Of a DNA stretch of 56,960 nt, positions 37,245 to 46,555 are shown in pieces. The notes under the pieces are model-generated. The model worked only from the letters and a program-made list of their open reading frames with translations. It ran no database searches and was not told the DNA's origin. This DNA comes from an uncultured Bacteroidota bacterium (GTDB lineage: Bacteria; Bacteroidota; Bacteroidia; Flavobacteriales; BACL11). The stretch spans positions 1 to 56,960 of the forward strand of contig CABXPN010000004.1 of NCBI GenBank assembly GCA_902514225.1. Direction: 5' to 3'. Position 1 is the first letter of the stretch. Each line of letters begins with the position of its first letter. Made by a program: the position numbers and the translations under genes.

Positions 37245-37952
37245 ATGAAGATAGAAGATTATTTAGATTCAACTTACTTAAAAACTGCCGAGCAATCTAA
37301 TGTTTCAGAAGAAGAAAACAAGAAAAATGTTATTCATGTAATTAAGGAGTCGATACAGAATAATTTTAAATTAGTAATGATCAGACCAAAGTATGTTTCA
37401 TTAGCAAAACAGATGATCTCAGAATCTAATTCAGAAGTTTTAGTAGGTACTGTTATTGATTTTCCTTTTGGAAATGGAACAACAGAACAAAAAATCAAGG
37501 AAGCTAATGAAGTGATTACTCTTGGGGCTGATGATTTAGATTTTGTGTGTGATTATAACTTATTTAAACAATGTATCTTTGACAAATTTGATGTTGATAT
37601 TTTTGAAGGAACAAAAATTGGACTAGATAACAATAAAACAGTAAAGTGGATTATTGAAACTGGAGCCTTATCAAAAGATGAGATAAGATCAATTACAAAA
37701 AGAATTTCTAAAATTGTAACAGAGAATTTTCCAGGACTTGAGGATAATGTATTTATAAAAACATCTACCGGGTATTATGGAGGGTTCGGAGCTACAGTAA
37801 GTGATGTAAAGTTGATGAAAAGTGTGTCTGGGAATCTTCCTATCAAAGCTTCCGGAGGGGTTTCTGATTTCAAAGAATTTGAGAGAATTTTAGAAGCAGG
37901 AGCTACTAGAGTTGGTACATCAAAAGCATTAAACATATATTTAAAAAAATAA
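37245..37952 (+). CDS. deoC: Deoxyribose-phosphate aldolase
   Basis: 235 residues with a TIM-barrel layout. The Schiff-base lysine is K172 in IKTSTGYYGGFGAT and the second active-site lysine K201 in PIKASGGVSDF; GTVIDFPFGNGTTEQKI is another DeoC block. It splits 2-deoxyribose 5-phosphate into glyceraldehyde 3-phosphate and acetaldehyde, in nucleoside salvage. It heads the plus-strand run, 20 bp before cysQ, and has no evident link to polysaccharide sulfation; it may simply share the promoter. Confidence 0.93.
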   Translation: MKIEDYLDSTYLKTAEQSNVSEEENKKNVIHVIKESIQNNFKLVMIRPKYVSLAKQMISESNSEVLVGTVIDFPFGNGTTEQKIKEANEVITLGADDLDFVCDYNLFKQCIFDKFDVDIFEGTKIGLDNNKTVKWIIETGALSKDEIRSITKRISKIVTENFPGLEDNVFIKTSTGYYGGFGATVSDVKLMKSVSGNLPIKASGGVSDFKEFERILEAGATRVGTSKALNIYLKK

Positions 37953-37972
37953 AAAACCAGAAAACGAGTAAA

Positions 37973-38764
37973 ATGAATTTTAAAGAATTATTAAAAACAG
38001 CGATTAATGCATCTATTAAAGGAGGTCATGCAATAATGGAAGTTTATGCTTCCGAATTTGCGGTAGAACACAAAGATGATAAATCTCCATTAACTTTAGC
38101 GGATAAAAATTGTAATGAAGTAATAGAAAGTTTTCTGATAAATACGGAAGTTCCTATTTTGAGTGAGGAAGGAGCAAAGATCTCTTATGATGAGAGGAAA
38201 GAATGGGAATACTCTTGGTTAGTTGATCCATTAGATGGAACCAAAGAATTCATCAAAAGAAATGGAGAATTTACAGTAAATATAGCAATGATTCATGATA
38301 GAAATCCTATTATGGGGGTTGTTTACGTACCTGTAAAAGAGGAATTATATTTCGCATTAGATGGAATGGGTTCTTATAAAATATCCATAAATGAAGAAAT
38401 TTCAGATTTAGAAGATTTAATTTCAAAATCAGACAAATTACCTAAAAATAACAGAAGAGATAATTATGTAATTGTTGGATCTCGTTCTCATATGTCCGCA
38501 GAAACAGAAAAGTTCTTTGCAGAGAAAAAGAAAGAACATGGAAATGTTGAGGTGATGGCAGTTGGTTCTTCTTTAAAACTTTGCATGGTTGCTGAAGGAA
38601 AAGCAGATGCTTACCCAAGATATGCACCAACAATGGAATGGGACACAGGAGCTGGAGATGCAATTTGCAGAATGGCAGGTTTCCAGGTTTTGCAATATAA
38701 TTCAGACCAAGCAGTAGAGTACAATAAAGAAAATCTTTTAAACCCTTGGTTTTTGGTAAAATAA
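37973..38764 (+). CDS. cysQ: 3'(2'),5'-bisphosphate nucleotidase CysQ
   Basis: 263 residues of the inositol-monophosphatase superfamily. Metal ligands are in SEEGAK (64-69) and DPLDGTKEF (85-93), and the C-terminal block is MEWDTGAGDAICRMAG. CysQ hydrolyses 3'-phosphoadenosine 5'-phosphate (PAP), the by-product and inhibitor of PAPS-dependent sulfotransferases, to AMP. Placement 4 bp before the flippase and just upstream of three sulfotransferase genes, opposite cysCDN, is strong context for dedicated PAP removal. Confidence 0.94.
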   Translation: MNFKELLKTAINASIKGGHAIMEVYASEFAVEHKDDKSPLTLADKNCNEVIESFLINTEVPILSEEGAKISYDERKEWEYSWLVDPLDGTKEFIKRNGEFTVNIAMIHDRNPIMGVVYVPVKEELYFALDGMGSYKISINEEISDLEDLISKSDKLPKNNRRDNYVIVGSRSHMSAETEKFFAEKKKEHGNVEVMAVGSSLKLCMVAEGKADAYPRYAPTMEWDTGAGDAICRMAGFQVLQYNSDQAVEYNKENLLNPWFLVK

Positions 38765-38768
38765 ACCA

Positions 38769-40124
38769 ATGAAAACTAAGATAAAAAAATCACTAAAAGA
38801 TAAAGACTTCTCAGAATTAGTAAAAGGAGGAGGAATATCATTTTTTTTAAGGTTCGGAGGGTTAGCTGTAGGGTATCTTCTCACTTTAGTGATTGCTAAT
38901 TTATTCGGAGCTAAAGGACTAGGTGATTATGTTTTAGCTATTACTGTTTTAAGATTATTTACTCTCCTTGCTAAATTAGGGCTGGACACAACCTCCATTC
39001 GTTTTATAGCTTCTTTTGCTTCACAAGAAAAATGGACAAGTATATTTCATTTCAGAAAACAAGTTGTTACTATTTTGTCTTTTACATCAGTTGTAGCTTC
39101 TTTAATGATGTATTTTTTATCAGAGCCAATTGCAGACTTAATTAATGTAAATGATAGATACATTCAGTTGAATGCATTTTTTGTAATGCCAATGGCATTT
39201 TTCATGTTGCATTATCAGAGTTTAAGAGGACTGAAAAGAATAGCAGAATTCTCCTTTTTTTACAGAATGTCTCAAGCGCTTTTTTCAGTAATTTTAATTG
39301 TAATAATCTACCAATTTACAACAGATGATGAAGTCCCGATATACGCATACCTTGTTAGTGTTTCTATAGTTTCCTTTTTGTCCTTCTTATCTTTCAGATA
39401 TTGGGTTAAAAACAGATCAGATGGCAAACAAAGTGCTGAGAAAGAAGTCAGAAGTTATTCCAATATATTAAAAATATCTATTCCTTTAATGTTTGCTCAA
39501 TCAGTGCAGTTTATTATGGCTTGGACTGATAAACTTATGTTGGGTAATATGACAACTTCAGAAGATGTAGGGATTTATCACACTGCCTTTAAACTTTCAA
39601 TGTTTGCGGCTGTTGCACTGATGTCAATAAATAGTATTGCTTCCCCAAAATTTGCCGAAATGTTTGGTAAAAATGATATGGAAGGACTGAAAAAGGTAGT
39701 ACATCAATCCACTAAGATGATTTTTTGGACCTCTGTACCGCTTGTTGTAATTTTCTTTATTTTCCCTGAATTCTTATTAGGATTGTTCGGGGAGGAATTT
39801 AAAATTGGGGTAACTGCATTTATATTCTTATCTTGCGGAAGATTAATAAGTTCCTTTTCAGGTTCTGTTGGAAACATATTACAAATGACAGGAAATCAGA
39901 ATATTTATGCTAAAATATTATTTATTGGGGCAATACTAAATATAACTTTAAATTTAATTCTTATACCGGAAACTAGTCCTTTAGCGTCTTTAAATATTGT
40001 TGGGATTAATGGAGCTGCTTTTGCTTCTATGTCTAGCTTAATTATTTGGAACCTAAGCATGGTTTTTGTCGTTAAAAAGAAATTCGGATTCTATACATTT
40101 TACATACCATTTATTAAAAGATGA
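38769..40124 (+). CDS. Wzx-like lipid-linked oligosaccharide flippase (MOP superfamily)
   Basis: 451 residues with about twelve to fourteen hydrophobic helices. It opens with GGGISFFLRFGGLAVGYLLT and has FAQSVQFIMAWTDKLMLG in the middle, the pattern of polysaccharide exporters of the RfbX/MATE-like family. It should flip undecaprenyl-linked repeat units across the inner membrane for polymerisation by the O-antigen-ligase/Wzy-like protein at 42803. Its stop overlaps the first sulfotransferase start (ATGA). Substrate is inferred from the operon. Confidence 0.9.
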   Translation: MKTKIKKSLKDKDFSELVKGGGISFFLRFGGLAVGYLLTLVIANLFGAKGLGDYVLAITVLRLFTLLAKLGLDTTSIRFIASFASQEKWTSIFHFRKQVVTILSFTSVVASLMMYFLSEPIADLINVNDRYIQLNAFFVMPMAFFMLHYQSLRGLKRIAEFSFFYRMSQALFSVILIVIIYQFTTDDEVPIYAYLVSVSIVSFLSFLSFRYWVKNRSDGKQSAEKEVRSYSNILKISIPLMFAQSVQFIMAWTDKLMLGNMTTSEDVGIYHTAFKLSMFAAVALMSINSIASPKFAEMFGKNDMEGLKKVVHQSTKMIFWTSVPLVVIFFIFPEFLLGLFGEEFKIGVTAFIFLSCGRLISSFSGSVGNILQMTGNQNIYAKILFIGAILNITLNLILIPETSPLASLNIVGINGAAFASMSSLIIWNLSMVFVVKKKFGFYTFYIPFIKR

Positions 40125-41029
40125 AAAATAAATTACCAAATTTTCTGATTGTAGGGGCTGCAAAAAGCGGAACTTCTTCTTTGCATAATTATCTAAATCA
40201 GCATCTAGAAGTGTTTATGCCGTCATATAATTCTGAAGGAATGAAAGTTAAGGAGCCTAGATTTTTAATTAAAGATTTGGTAAAACATAGGTTGCACAAT
40301 GGAGTATGGACCTGGGAGGAATATAAGAGTCTTTTTAATGATGTAATAGATGAAAAGGCAATTGGTGAGTCTACTGTTTTATATCTTTATTATTATAAAG
40401 ATGCGATCAAAAATATAAAGGAGAAATTAGGAAATGATGTAAAGATAATTATCATGTTAAGAAATCCTACTGACAGAGCGTACTCTGCATTTCAACATGT
40501 TTCCAGAGGATTTAAAGAACAAAACTCATTTGAAGAGTCATTAGAAATGGAAGATGGCAGACTTGAAAGAGAGGGAAATTTAACCCCTATGGTTATGTAT
40601 AAAGACATGGGACTGTATCATGAAATGGTAAAGTCCTATCAAGAAAATTTTTCAAATGTTCACGTTATTATTTATGATGATTTTAGGGATAATACAGAAA
40701 ATGAGATAAAAAAAACATATCAGTTTTTGGGAATTTCAGATAATACAAATATTGATTATGTAACAAGACATAATGTTGGAGGGAAAAGTTGGAAAAATGA
40801 TAAGGTAAAATACCTTTTTATGAAAGAAAATCCAATTAAATCTGTCATTAAAAGAATTATCCCAAGAAGGTTAAGAAAAGGGTTAAGAAATAATCTTGTA
40901 ACTGCATCTACAAACAAAGTAACCCCAATGAAAGATCAGACAAGAATCATGTTAAATGATTTTTTTAGAGAGGATGTAAGGAAATTATCAGATTTATTAA
41001 ATAGAGATTTAACGCATTGGACAAAATAA
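40121..41029 (+). CDS. PAPS-dependent sulfotransferase 1
   Basis: 302 residues. The 5'-phosphosulfate loop GAAKSGTSSLHNYL starts at residue 12 and the 3'-phosphate-binding block LRNPTDRAYSAF is at about 113-124; both are diagnostic of carbohydrate sulfotransferases. The C-terminus ends in LSDLLNRDLTHWTK, a shared family tail. It transfers sulfate from PAPS to a glycan hydroxyl or amine. No signal peptide or membrane helix, so it probably acts in the cytoplasm on lipid-linked repeat units. It shares a 27-base identical run with sulfotransferase 2 (40442-40468 and 41326-41352), suggesting tandem duplication. Confidence 0.93.
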   Translation: MKNKLPNFLIVGAAKSGTSSLHNYLNQHLEVFMPSYNSEGMKVKEPRFLIKDLVKHRLHNGVWTWEEYKSLFNDVIDEKAIGESTVLYLYYYKDAIKNIKEKLGNDVKIIIMLRNPTDRAYSAFQHVSRGFKEQNSFEESLEMEDGRLEREGNLTPMVMYKDMGLYHEMVKSYQENFSNVHVIIYDDFRDNTENEIKKTYQFLGISDNTNIDYVTRHNVGGKSWKNDKVKYLFMKENPIKSVIKRIIPRRLRKGLRNNLVTASTNKVTPMKDQTRIMLNDFFREDVRKLSDLLNRDLTHWTK

Positions 41030-41922
41030 TGGGCAAACCAAATCTGTTTATAGTAGGAGCTGCAAAAAGTGGAACAACATCACTTCATAATTACTTAAAT
41101 CAGCATCCTAATATTTTTATGTGCAATCCGAAAGAGCCTCATTTTTTAATAAATAAGGAAATTGGAGTTGATAGAATTCCTGTTGGAGTTACTGAAGAAT
41201 CAGAATATGAAGATTTATTTTTTGAAGGGGGAGATAAAAAATATAGAGGAGAATCTTCCGTCATGTATTTGATGTATCCTGAAATTGTAATTCCTAAGAT
41301 TAAAAACAATTACTTAGAAAACACTAAGATAATTATCATGTTAAGAAATCCTGTAGAAAGAGCGTATTCTGGTTTCAATCATGTAAAAAGATATAATATA
41401 AAAGAGAATATTCAAGATTTTACAGAAGCTTGGAAATTGTCAGAAGAACGATACTTTAATCAGAAGGATATGACACCCTCTTCAAGATATCAAGAATTAG
41501 GATTGTACTATAATCAGGTACAATCGTATTTAAATGAATTTAAAGATAATCTGCATATAATTATTTATGATGATTATAAATCTGATTTCAAATCAGAGAT
41601 GAATAAAGTATTTGATTTCTTAGAGGTTGAAAATATTGAAATAGATTCTGACAAAAGACATATGGTAGGAGGGTGGCAATGGGAGAATGAAAAGTTGAAG
41701 AAACTTATGATGAAGAAAAATCCTATAAAAACTGCAGTAAGAATGTTAATTCCATTTAAAGGGTTAAGGAAATCTATAAGAAAAAGAATACAGGAAAATA
41801 ATACTGTTGAAGTGCAACAAATGACTGAAGAAGAAAGAATAATGATGAATGAGTTTTATAAAACTGATGTAAAAAAACTCTCAGAGTTATTGAATAGAAA
41901 TTTAAATTTTTGGGTAGAATGA
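41029..41922 (+). CDS. PAPS-dependent sulfotransferase 2
   Basis: 297 residues from ATG 41029, whose A is the last base of the previous stop (TAATG); an in-frame TTG at 41017 would add four residues and is less likely. 5' loop GAAKSGTTSLHNYL from residue 10; 3' block LRNPVERAYSGF; tail LSELLNRNLNFWVE. Closest in the window to sulfotransferase 1 by motif and by DNA, including the identical 27-base run over the LRNP block. Probably sulfates a different position or sugar of the same repeat unit, which is inference. Confidence 0.93.
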   Translation: MGKPNLFIVGAAKSGTTSLHNYLNQHPNIFMCNPKEPHFLINKEIGVDRIPVGVTEESEYEDLFFEGGDKKYRGESSVMYLMYPEIVIPKIKNNYLENTKIIIMLRNPVERAYSGFNHVKRYNIKENIQDFTEAWKLSEERYFNQKDMTPSSRYQELGLYYNQVQSYLNEFKDNLHIIIYDDYKSDFKSEMNKVFDFLEVENIEIDSDKRHMVGGWQWENEKLKKLMMKKNPIKTAVRMLIPFKGLRKSIRKRIQENNTVEVQQMTEEERIMMNEFYKTDVKKLSELLNRNLNFWVE

Positions 41923-42806
41923 GTTTGCCAAATTTCATGTGTTTAGGAGCAGCAAAGAGTGGTACAACTACTCTTTATGATATTTTGCGTCAGCATCCTG
42001 ATGTATATATCCCTTCTTTTAAGGAACCTCACTTTTTTGATATTCCAGAAAATTACAAAAATGGAATTAGATGGTACGAAAAAAATTATTTTAAGAATGC
42101 AAATCAAAAAATAGTAGCTGACTTTACTCCTTCTTATCTCTTTGATAAAGAATCTCCAAAAAGAATTTTTGAATCTTTAGGAGGTAAAGTAAAATTTGTT
42201 GTAATTCTTAGAAATCCTGTTGATAGAGCTTACTCTCATTATCTTCATTCCATCCGAGACGAACATGAAAACCTATCTTTTATTGACTCCTTAATTTCCG
42301 AGAAGGGGAGACTTCAAACCTTTGAAAAAGAAGGAGATTATTTGTCTTATTTAAGAAATTCATATAGTTTGCAAGGTCAATATGGAGATATGTTAGAAAG
42401 ATATTTAAAATATTATAGTCTTGAAAATTTTCTTTTTATCCACTTTGATGAGGAATTTATAGAAAAAAGAGATCAAACTATTCAAAAGGTTTTGAATTTT
42501 CTTCAGATTAAAAATGATGTTAAACTAAAAACAGATTTAAAAAGCAATCCAGCAAGTAAGGCAAAATCAAAGTTCTTATCAAGATTAATGAACAAGAAAG
42601 CTTGGTGGAGATCAATACTTAAATTCATGATTCCTTCTGTTCAATTACGACAAATTATCAGAAACAGAATACAGAGATTGAATATAAAGGAGTCTAAAGC
42701 AGAAAAAATAACATTAGAATTAAAGTCGGAATTATATAATAAGTATTTTCAGTCAAGCGTTGTAAAGTTTGAGAATTTATCTAACAAGAAAATGAATTGG
42801 AAATGA
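41919..42806 (+). CDS. PAPS-dependent sulfotransferase 3
   Basis: 295 residues from ATG 41919, which overlaps the previous stop (ATGA); the TTG at 41910 is an unlikely alternative. 5' loop GAAKSGTTTLYDIL from residue 10, then KEPHFFD, 3' block LRNPVDRAYSHYLHS, resembling heparan-sulfate-type sulfotransferase folds. It is more diverged from sulfotransferases 1 and 2 (DNA similarity is not evident outside motifs) and keeps a different N-terminal half. Part of the translationally coupled chain flippase-ST1-ST2-ST3-polymerase. Confidence 0.93.
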   Translation: MSLPNFMCLGAAKSGTTTLYDILRQHPDVYIPSFKEPHFFDIPENYKNGIRWYEKNYFKNANQKIVADFTPSYLFDKESPKRIFESLGGKVKFVVILRNPVDRAYSHYLHSIRDEHENLSFIDSLISEKGRLQTFEKEGDYLSYLRNSYSLQGQYGDMLERYLKYYSLENFLFIHFDEEFIEKRDQTIQKVLNFLQIKNDVKLKTDLKSNPASKAKSKFLSRLMNKKAWWRSILKFMIPSVQLRQIIRNRIQRLNIKESKAEKITLELKSELYNKYFQSSVVKFENLSNKKMNWK

Positions 42807-44047
42807 GATTGACTCAAACTCATAAATTATTTGACAAAATACTTATGTTCTTATTGGTATTTAGTGGAGGAGGTTTGCTTTTTGTTTATAACAGAAACCC
42901 CCTCTCAGTATTTTTGTTGATACTTTCTTTGTTTATTTTAATCTTCATGGGGAGAAAGATTAAAAAATCCATTTTTAATTCTTCTTTTTTTACTTTATGT
43001 TGTATGTCTTTCTTGGTTATACTTAACTTTTTTACCGTTCCTTCTAGTCAAAAAGTTCTTCAATACGGATTTATACTATTAAATGTAACAAGTTGTGTAG
43101 TTATAATAACTCATCTAAAAAATAATAGAGATGATAAATATTTTTTACGAACAATACGATTTATACTTAAGATAGTAATGTATCACTCACTACTTAATTT
43201 CTTTGCATATTTTGCGGTACAAAATTCATTAACCCCATTGATTTCTGAAACTCATAATGTTTCAACTTTTAATTATTTATTTTTTTATGAGCCTGAAAAG
43301 CATGCTTTTAATTTTTTCGGTTTAGAGTTAGTAAGAAACCAAGGATGGTTTTGGGAGCCTGGAGTTCTTCAGACATTTTTAAACCTATTACTTTATTTAG
43401 AGGGGTGTGTTTTTAAAAGAAATAAATTGATTATATCATTAATTGTATTCGCAATATTTACGACATATTCAACTACAGGAATTTTAATAATGATGATGAT
43501 TCTATTTTTTATTTTCAAATCTTCTATTAAAAAGAACCCTATATTGGTGATACTAGCAATTAGTTTATCTTTTCCATTTTATTATGTAGCAAAAACAAAT
43601 ATAGAACAAAAAGTGGAAGGAGAGAAATCTTCCTCATTTCAAAAGAGATATTTAGATTTGATACAGCCAACAGCTATAGCTATAAAGAATCCTGTTACTG
43701 GAGTAGGATTAGATAGAGAACATTTTCAGAGATATAGATCAGAATTTCAAATGGAAGATGATTTTGGAAAAATAATTGAAGAGTCAACAGGCTATGAAAG
43801 ACAAGCTGAGTTTACAGAGAAAGGAAGTTCAAATTCCTTAACCTATTTAATGGCTGCGATGGGATTTCCCGTCTCATTCTTTTTGTTTTATTGTTTATTA
43901 AAACAAAAATTATTCACCTATAGAAAAGGAATTTTCATGACAATAATTCTTATTTCTGTTTTTTCGGAGCCATTTCTTTTACGACCTTTTTTTCTAATTC
44001 TTATTGTGTCAGGAATGATGTCAATTTTTAGTAGATTTACAAAATAG
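42803..44047 (+). CDS. O-antigen ligase/Wzy-like polysaccharide polymerase
   Basis: 414 residues from ATG 42803, overlapping the preceding stop (ATGA). About ten to twelve hydrophobic helices with one large periplasmic-type loop (about residues 270-345: GEKSSSFQKRYLDLIQPTAI, NPVTGVGLDREHF), as in the O-antigen ligase/polymerase superfamily; Arg and His/Glu in such loops are typical. WFWEPGVLQTFLNLLLYLEG is another family-like block. It would join flipped repeat units into polymer, or transfer polymer to an acceptor. Ligase and polymerase cannot be told apart by sequence alone. Confidence 0.82.
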   Translation: MRLTQTHKLFDKILMFLLVFSGGGLLFVYNRNPLSVFLLILSLFILIFMGRKIKKSIFNSSFFTLCCMSFLVILNFFTVPSSQKVLQYGFILLNVTSCVVIITHLKNNRDDKYFLRTIRFILKIVMYHSLLNFFAYFAVQNSLTPLISETHNVSTFNYLFFYEPEKHAFNFFGLELVRNQGWFWEPGVLQTFLNLLLYLEGCVFKRNKLIISLIVFAIFTTYSTTGILIMMMILFFIFKSSIKKNPILVILAISLSFPFYYVAKTNIEQKVEGEKSSSFQKRYLDLIQPTAIAIKNPVTGVGLDREHFQRYRSEFQMEDDFGKIIEESTGYERQAEFTEKGSSNSLTYLMAAMGFPVSFFLFYCLLKQKLFTYRKGIFMTIILISVFSEPFLLRPFFLILIVSGMMSIFSRFTK

Positions 44048-44060
44048 AAAAATATATATA

Positions 44061-45188
44061 ATGAAAAACATTTTAATAACAGGAGGAGCTGGCTTTATAG
44101 GAAGTAGATTATGCGAAAAATTGTTCGATAAAGGATATAAAGTTACTGTTTTAGATAATTTATCTCCTCAAATTCATGGCAATGGAGAATCAGATCTTTT
44201 TAAGAAAATAAAAGACAAATGCATTTTCATTAAGGGAGATGTAAGAAATAAAGAAGATTGGAAAACATCAATAAAAGAACAGGAAATAATTGTGCATTTA
44301 GCTGCGGAAACAGGAACGGGACAGTCAATGTATGAAGTTGAGAAATATAATGATGTAAATATTATGGGTACTGCGCATATGCTTGAATTATTAGCTAATA
44401 CTACTCATTCCATTAAAAAAATGATTGTGGCGTCATCACGAGCGATTTACGGAGAAGGAAAATATATTTGTGAAAATCATGGAGAAACTTACCCAACACA
44501 AAGAAATGATTCTGACATGAATAAAGGTGAATTTAATCCGAAATGCAATATTTGTAATAAAGAATTAATATTATCCTCAACAGATGAAAATTCTAAGATA
44601 CATCCTTCATCTATTTACGGAATAAACAAGCAACAACAAGAGCAAATGGTAATGTTAATAGGAGAGGCTTTAAATATTCCATCGGTTGCATTCAGATACC
44701 AAAATGTATATGGTCCCGGACAATCTTTATCCAACCCTTATACAGGTATTTTTTCCATTTTTTCTACACGAATATTAAATGGAAATGATTTAGATATATA
44801 TGAGGATGGTTTGGAAAGCAGAGACTTTGTTTATATTGATGATGTTGTAGATGCAACTATATTAGGAATTGAAAAGAATGAAGCTAATGGTAAGGTATTT
44901 AATGTAGGCTCTGGTATTGCAACAACAGTCAAGGAAGTTGCGGAATCTCTTAAAGGATCTTATGATTCAGATATCAAAATATCAATAAATGGGAAGTTTA
45001 GGTTAGGAGATATAAGACATAATTATGCAGATTTGTCAAAAATAAAATCTTTATTAGGATTTACTCCAAAATATAATTTTCAGGAAGGAATTTCCGAATT
45101 TATAAAGTGGGTTAAAACACAAGAAGTAAAAGAAGATAAGTATGAGAAATCAATTCAGGAGCTGAAACAAAAAGGATTAATGAGATGA
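44061..45188 (+). CDS. NAD-dependent nucleotide-sugar epimerase/dehydratase with Cys/His insert
   Basis: 375 residues, extended short-chain dehydrogenase. NAD-binding GGAGFIGS at 8-15 and catalytic YGINK at 186-190. Between them is an insertion with C137-x2-H140 and C162-x2-C165, matching the position of the paired-cysteine (probably zinc) insert of the dTDP-L-rhamnose 4-epimerase-type subgroup. Product is therefore perhaps a 4-epimerised or 6-deoxy sugar nucleotide, but substrate cannot be assigned. It lies 13 bp after the polymerase gene and overlaps the hydrolase gene by four bases. Confidence 0.82.
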   Translation: MKNILITGGAGFIGSRLCEKLFDKGYKVTVLDNLSPQIHGNGESDLFKKIKDKCIFIKGDVRNKEDWKTSIKEQEIIVHLAAETGTGQSMYEVEKYNDVNIMGTAHMLELLANTTHSIKKMIVASSRAIYGEGKYICENHGETYPTQRNDSDMNKGEFNPKCNICNKELILSSTDENSKIHPSSIYGINKQQQEQMVMLIGEALNIPSVAFRYQNVYGPGQSLSNPYTGIFSIFSTRILNGNDLDIYEDGLESRDFVYIDDVVDATILGIEKNEANGKVFNVGSGIATTVKEVAESLKGSYDSDIKISINGKFRLGDIRHNYADLSKIKSLLGFTPKYNFQEGISEFIKWVKTQEVKEDKYEKSIQELKQKGLMR

Positions 45189-46534
45189 TATTCAGAACTC
45201 TAATAACTTTACTCTTTGTTTGTTGTAATCTTTTTTCATTTAGTCAGATAAATTCTAATTTGTTTGGATTTAATACTTCTAATACTTTTACGTATTGTGA
45301 TGTAAACGACACTTCTTTTACAAATAAAGTTCAGAAAATAAAACCAAATGTATTAAGGTTCCCGGGAGGGACTATAAGTAATTTCTATCATTATGATGAG
45401 AAGGCTTATGGTTTTGATATAAGTGAGATTTCTGATTGGAATGTTCCAAAATTCACAAAAAGATACAGTGGACTGATCAAGGAGCAAAAGAAAAGAAATC
45501 ATAATCACAATTATATAGAAGATTTTATTTTATTAGCAAAACAAAATAACTCAAAAGTTGTTTTAGTTGCGAATATTATCTCTTCAGAAGATGATGATAT
45601 TATTAATATGATTAAAAGATTCAAATCAGAAGATATTGAAATATTAGGAGTTGAGTTAGGAGTAGAACTTTCAAACAGAGCGTATAAGAAGTACATAAAT
45701 TCAGTTGATGATTACATTCAACTTGCTCAGAAATATTCAGATATAATAAAAAAGGAATATCCTGAGATAAAAGTAGGAGTAGTTGCAGCTCCTATTAAAT
45801 ACAGTATGCCAAGGAGATTATTAAATTGGAATCAGAAACTTTCAGAAGAGACTTTTTATGATGCAATAATTCACCATTCATATCTTAAGGTTATTGATGG
45901 AGATGATGATTATGGAGTAATGACAAGAGAAGATAAGGTTAGTTCAACAAAAAAGGCACAGTTTGATTTATATAAAAAAAGAATTAAAACTTATTTTTCT
46001 ACAGGATTTGTAAAAGAAATAATAAAATACAATGAAATATTTGAAAAAGAAATTTGGGTTACAGAATGGAATTTACAAATGAGCAAAACAACAGGAAATA
46101 CTCTTCTTCAGTCCTTATTTGTTTCTCAATATTTATTAGAGTTATTATCTAATCCTCATCTACAAGACATTAGTATCGCTACCTATCATAATCTAGCAGG
46201 TAGGGATGTTTCAGGTTCAGTTTTTAAAGGGGTTAAGGATGGATTCGAAATTCATTCAACCTATTATCCATTAACTTTTCTTAGTAAAATATTTGAAAAT
46301 AATATCGCAAGAATTGAGAAAGAAGTAAAGAATGATGTTTTTACTTATTATTGTTTTGATTCTACAAATAATTTAAAAATTACTTTTGATATTAATTGGA
46401 AGTTAAATGAATTTGTTTTTTCTGAGAATATAGGGACAGACTCAGTTTATGTGACAAAATATTTAAGTGAAGATTTATTTAATTTTCCTGATGAAGAAGG
46501 AAGATTACAAATAGAAAAAAAAATCATTGATTAA
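45185..46534 (+). CDS. Secreted glycoside-hydrolase-like protein (clan GH-A-like TIM barrel)
   Basis: 449 residues. Signal peptide (IFRTLITLLFVCCNLFSFSQ). LRFPGGTISNFYHY at 57-70 is the strand and substrate-binding block typical of arabinofuranosidase/glucuronidase-like barrels (GH51/GH79 type). A likely acid/base region is GVELGVELSN (E157 or E161), and a likely nucleophile is E294 in WVTEWN. It then has a small C-terminal beta domain. I cannot fix a GH family. Being exported and inside a biosynthetic operon suggests trimming, remodelling or release of the polymer rather than food degradation; that is inference. Confidence 0.65.
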   Translation: MIFRTLITLLFVCCNLFSFSQINSNLFGFNTSNTFTYCDVNDTSFTNKVQKIKPNVLRFPGGTISNFYHYDEKAYGFDISEISDWNVPKFTKRYSGLIKEQKKRNHNHNYIEDFILLAKQNNSKVVLVANIISSEDDDIINMIKRFKSEDIEILGVELGVELSNRAYKKYINSVDDYIQLAQKYSDIIKKEYPEIKVGVVAAPIKYSMPRRLLNWNQKLSEETFYDAIIHHSYLKVIDGDDDYGVMTREDKVSSTKKAQFDLYKKRIKTYFSTGFVKEIIKYNEIFEKEIWVTEWNLQMSKTTGNTLLQSLFVSQYLLELLSNPHLQDISIATYHNLAGRDVSGSVFKGVKDGFEIHSTYYPLTFLSKIFENNIARIEKEVKNDVFTYYCFDSTNNLKITFDINWKLNEFVFSENIGTDSVYVTKYLSEDLFNFPDEEGRLQIEKKIID

Positions 46535-46555
46535 TACAAAACAAATTTTAGATTT

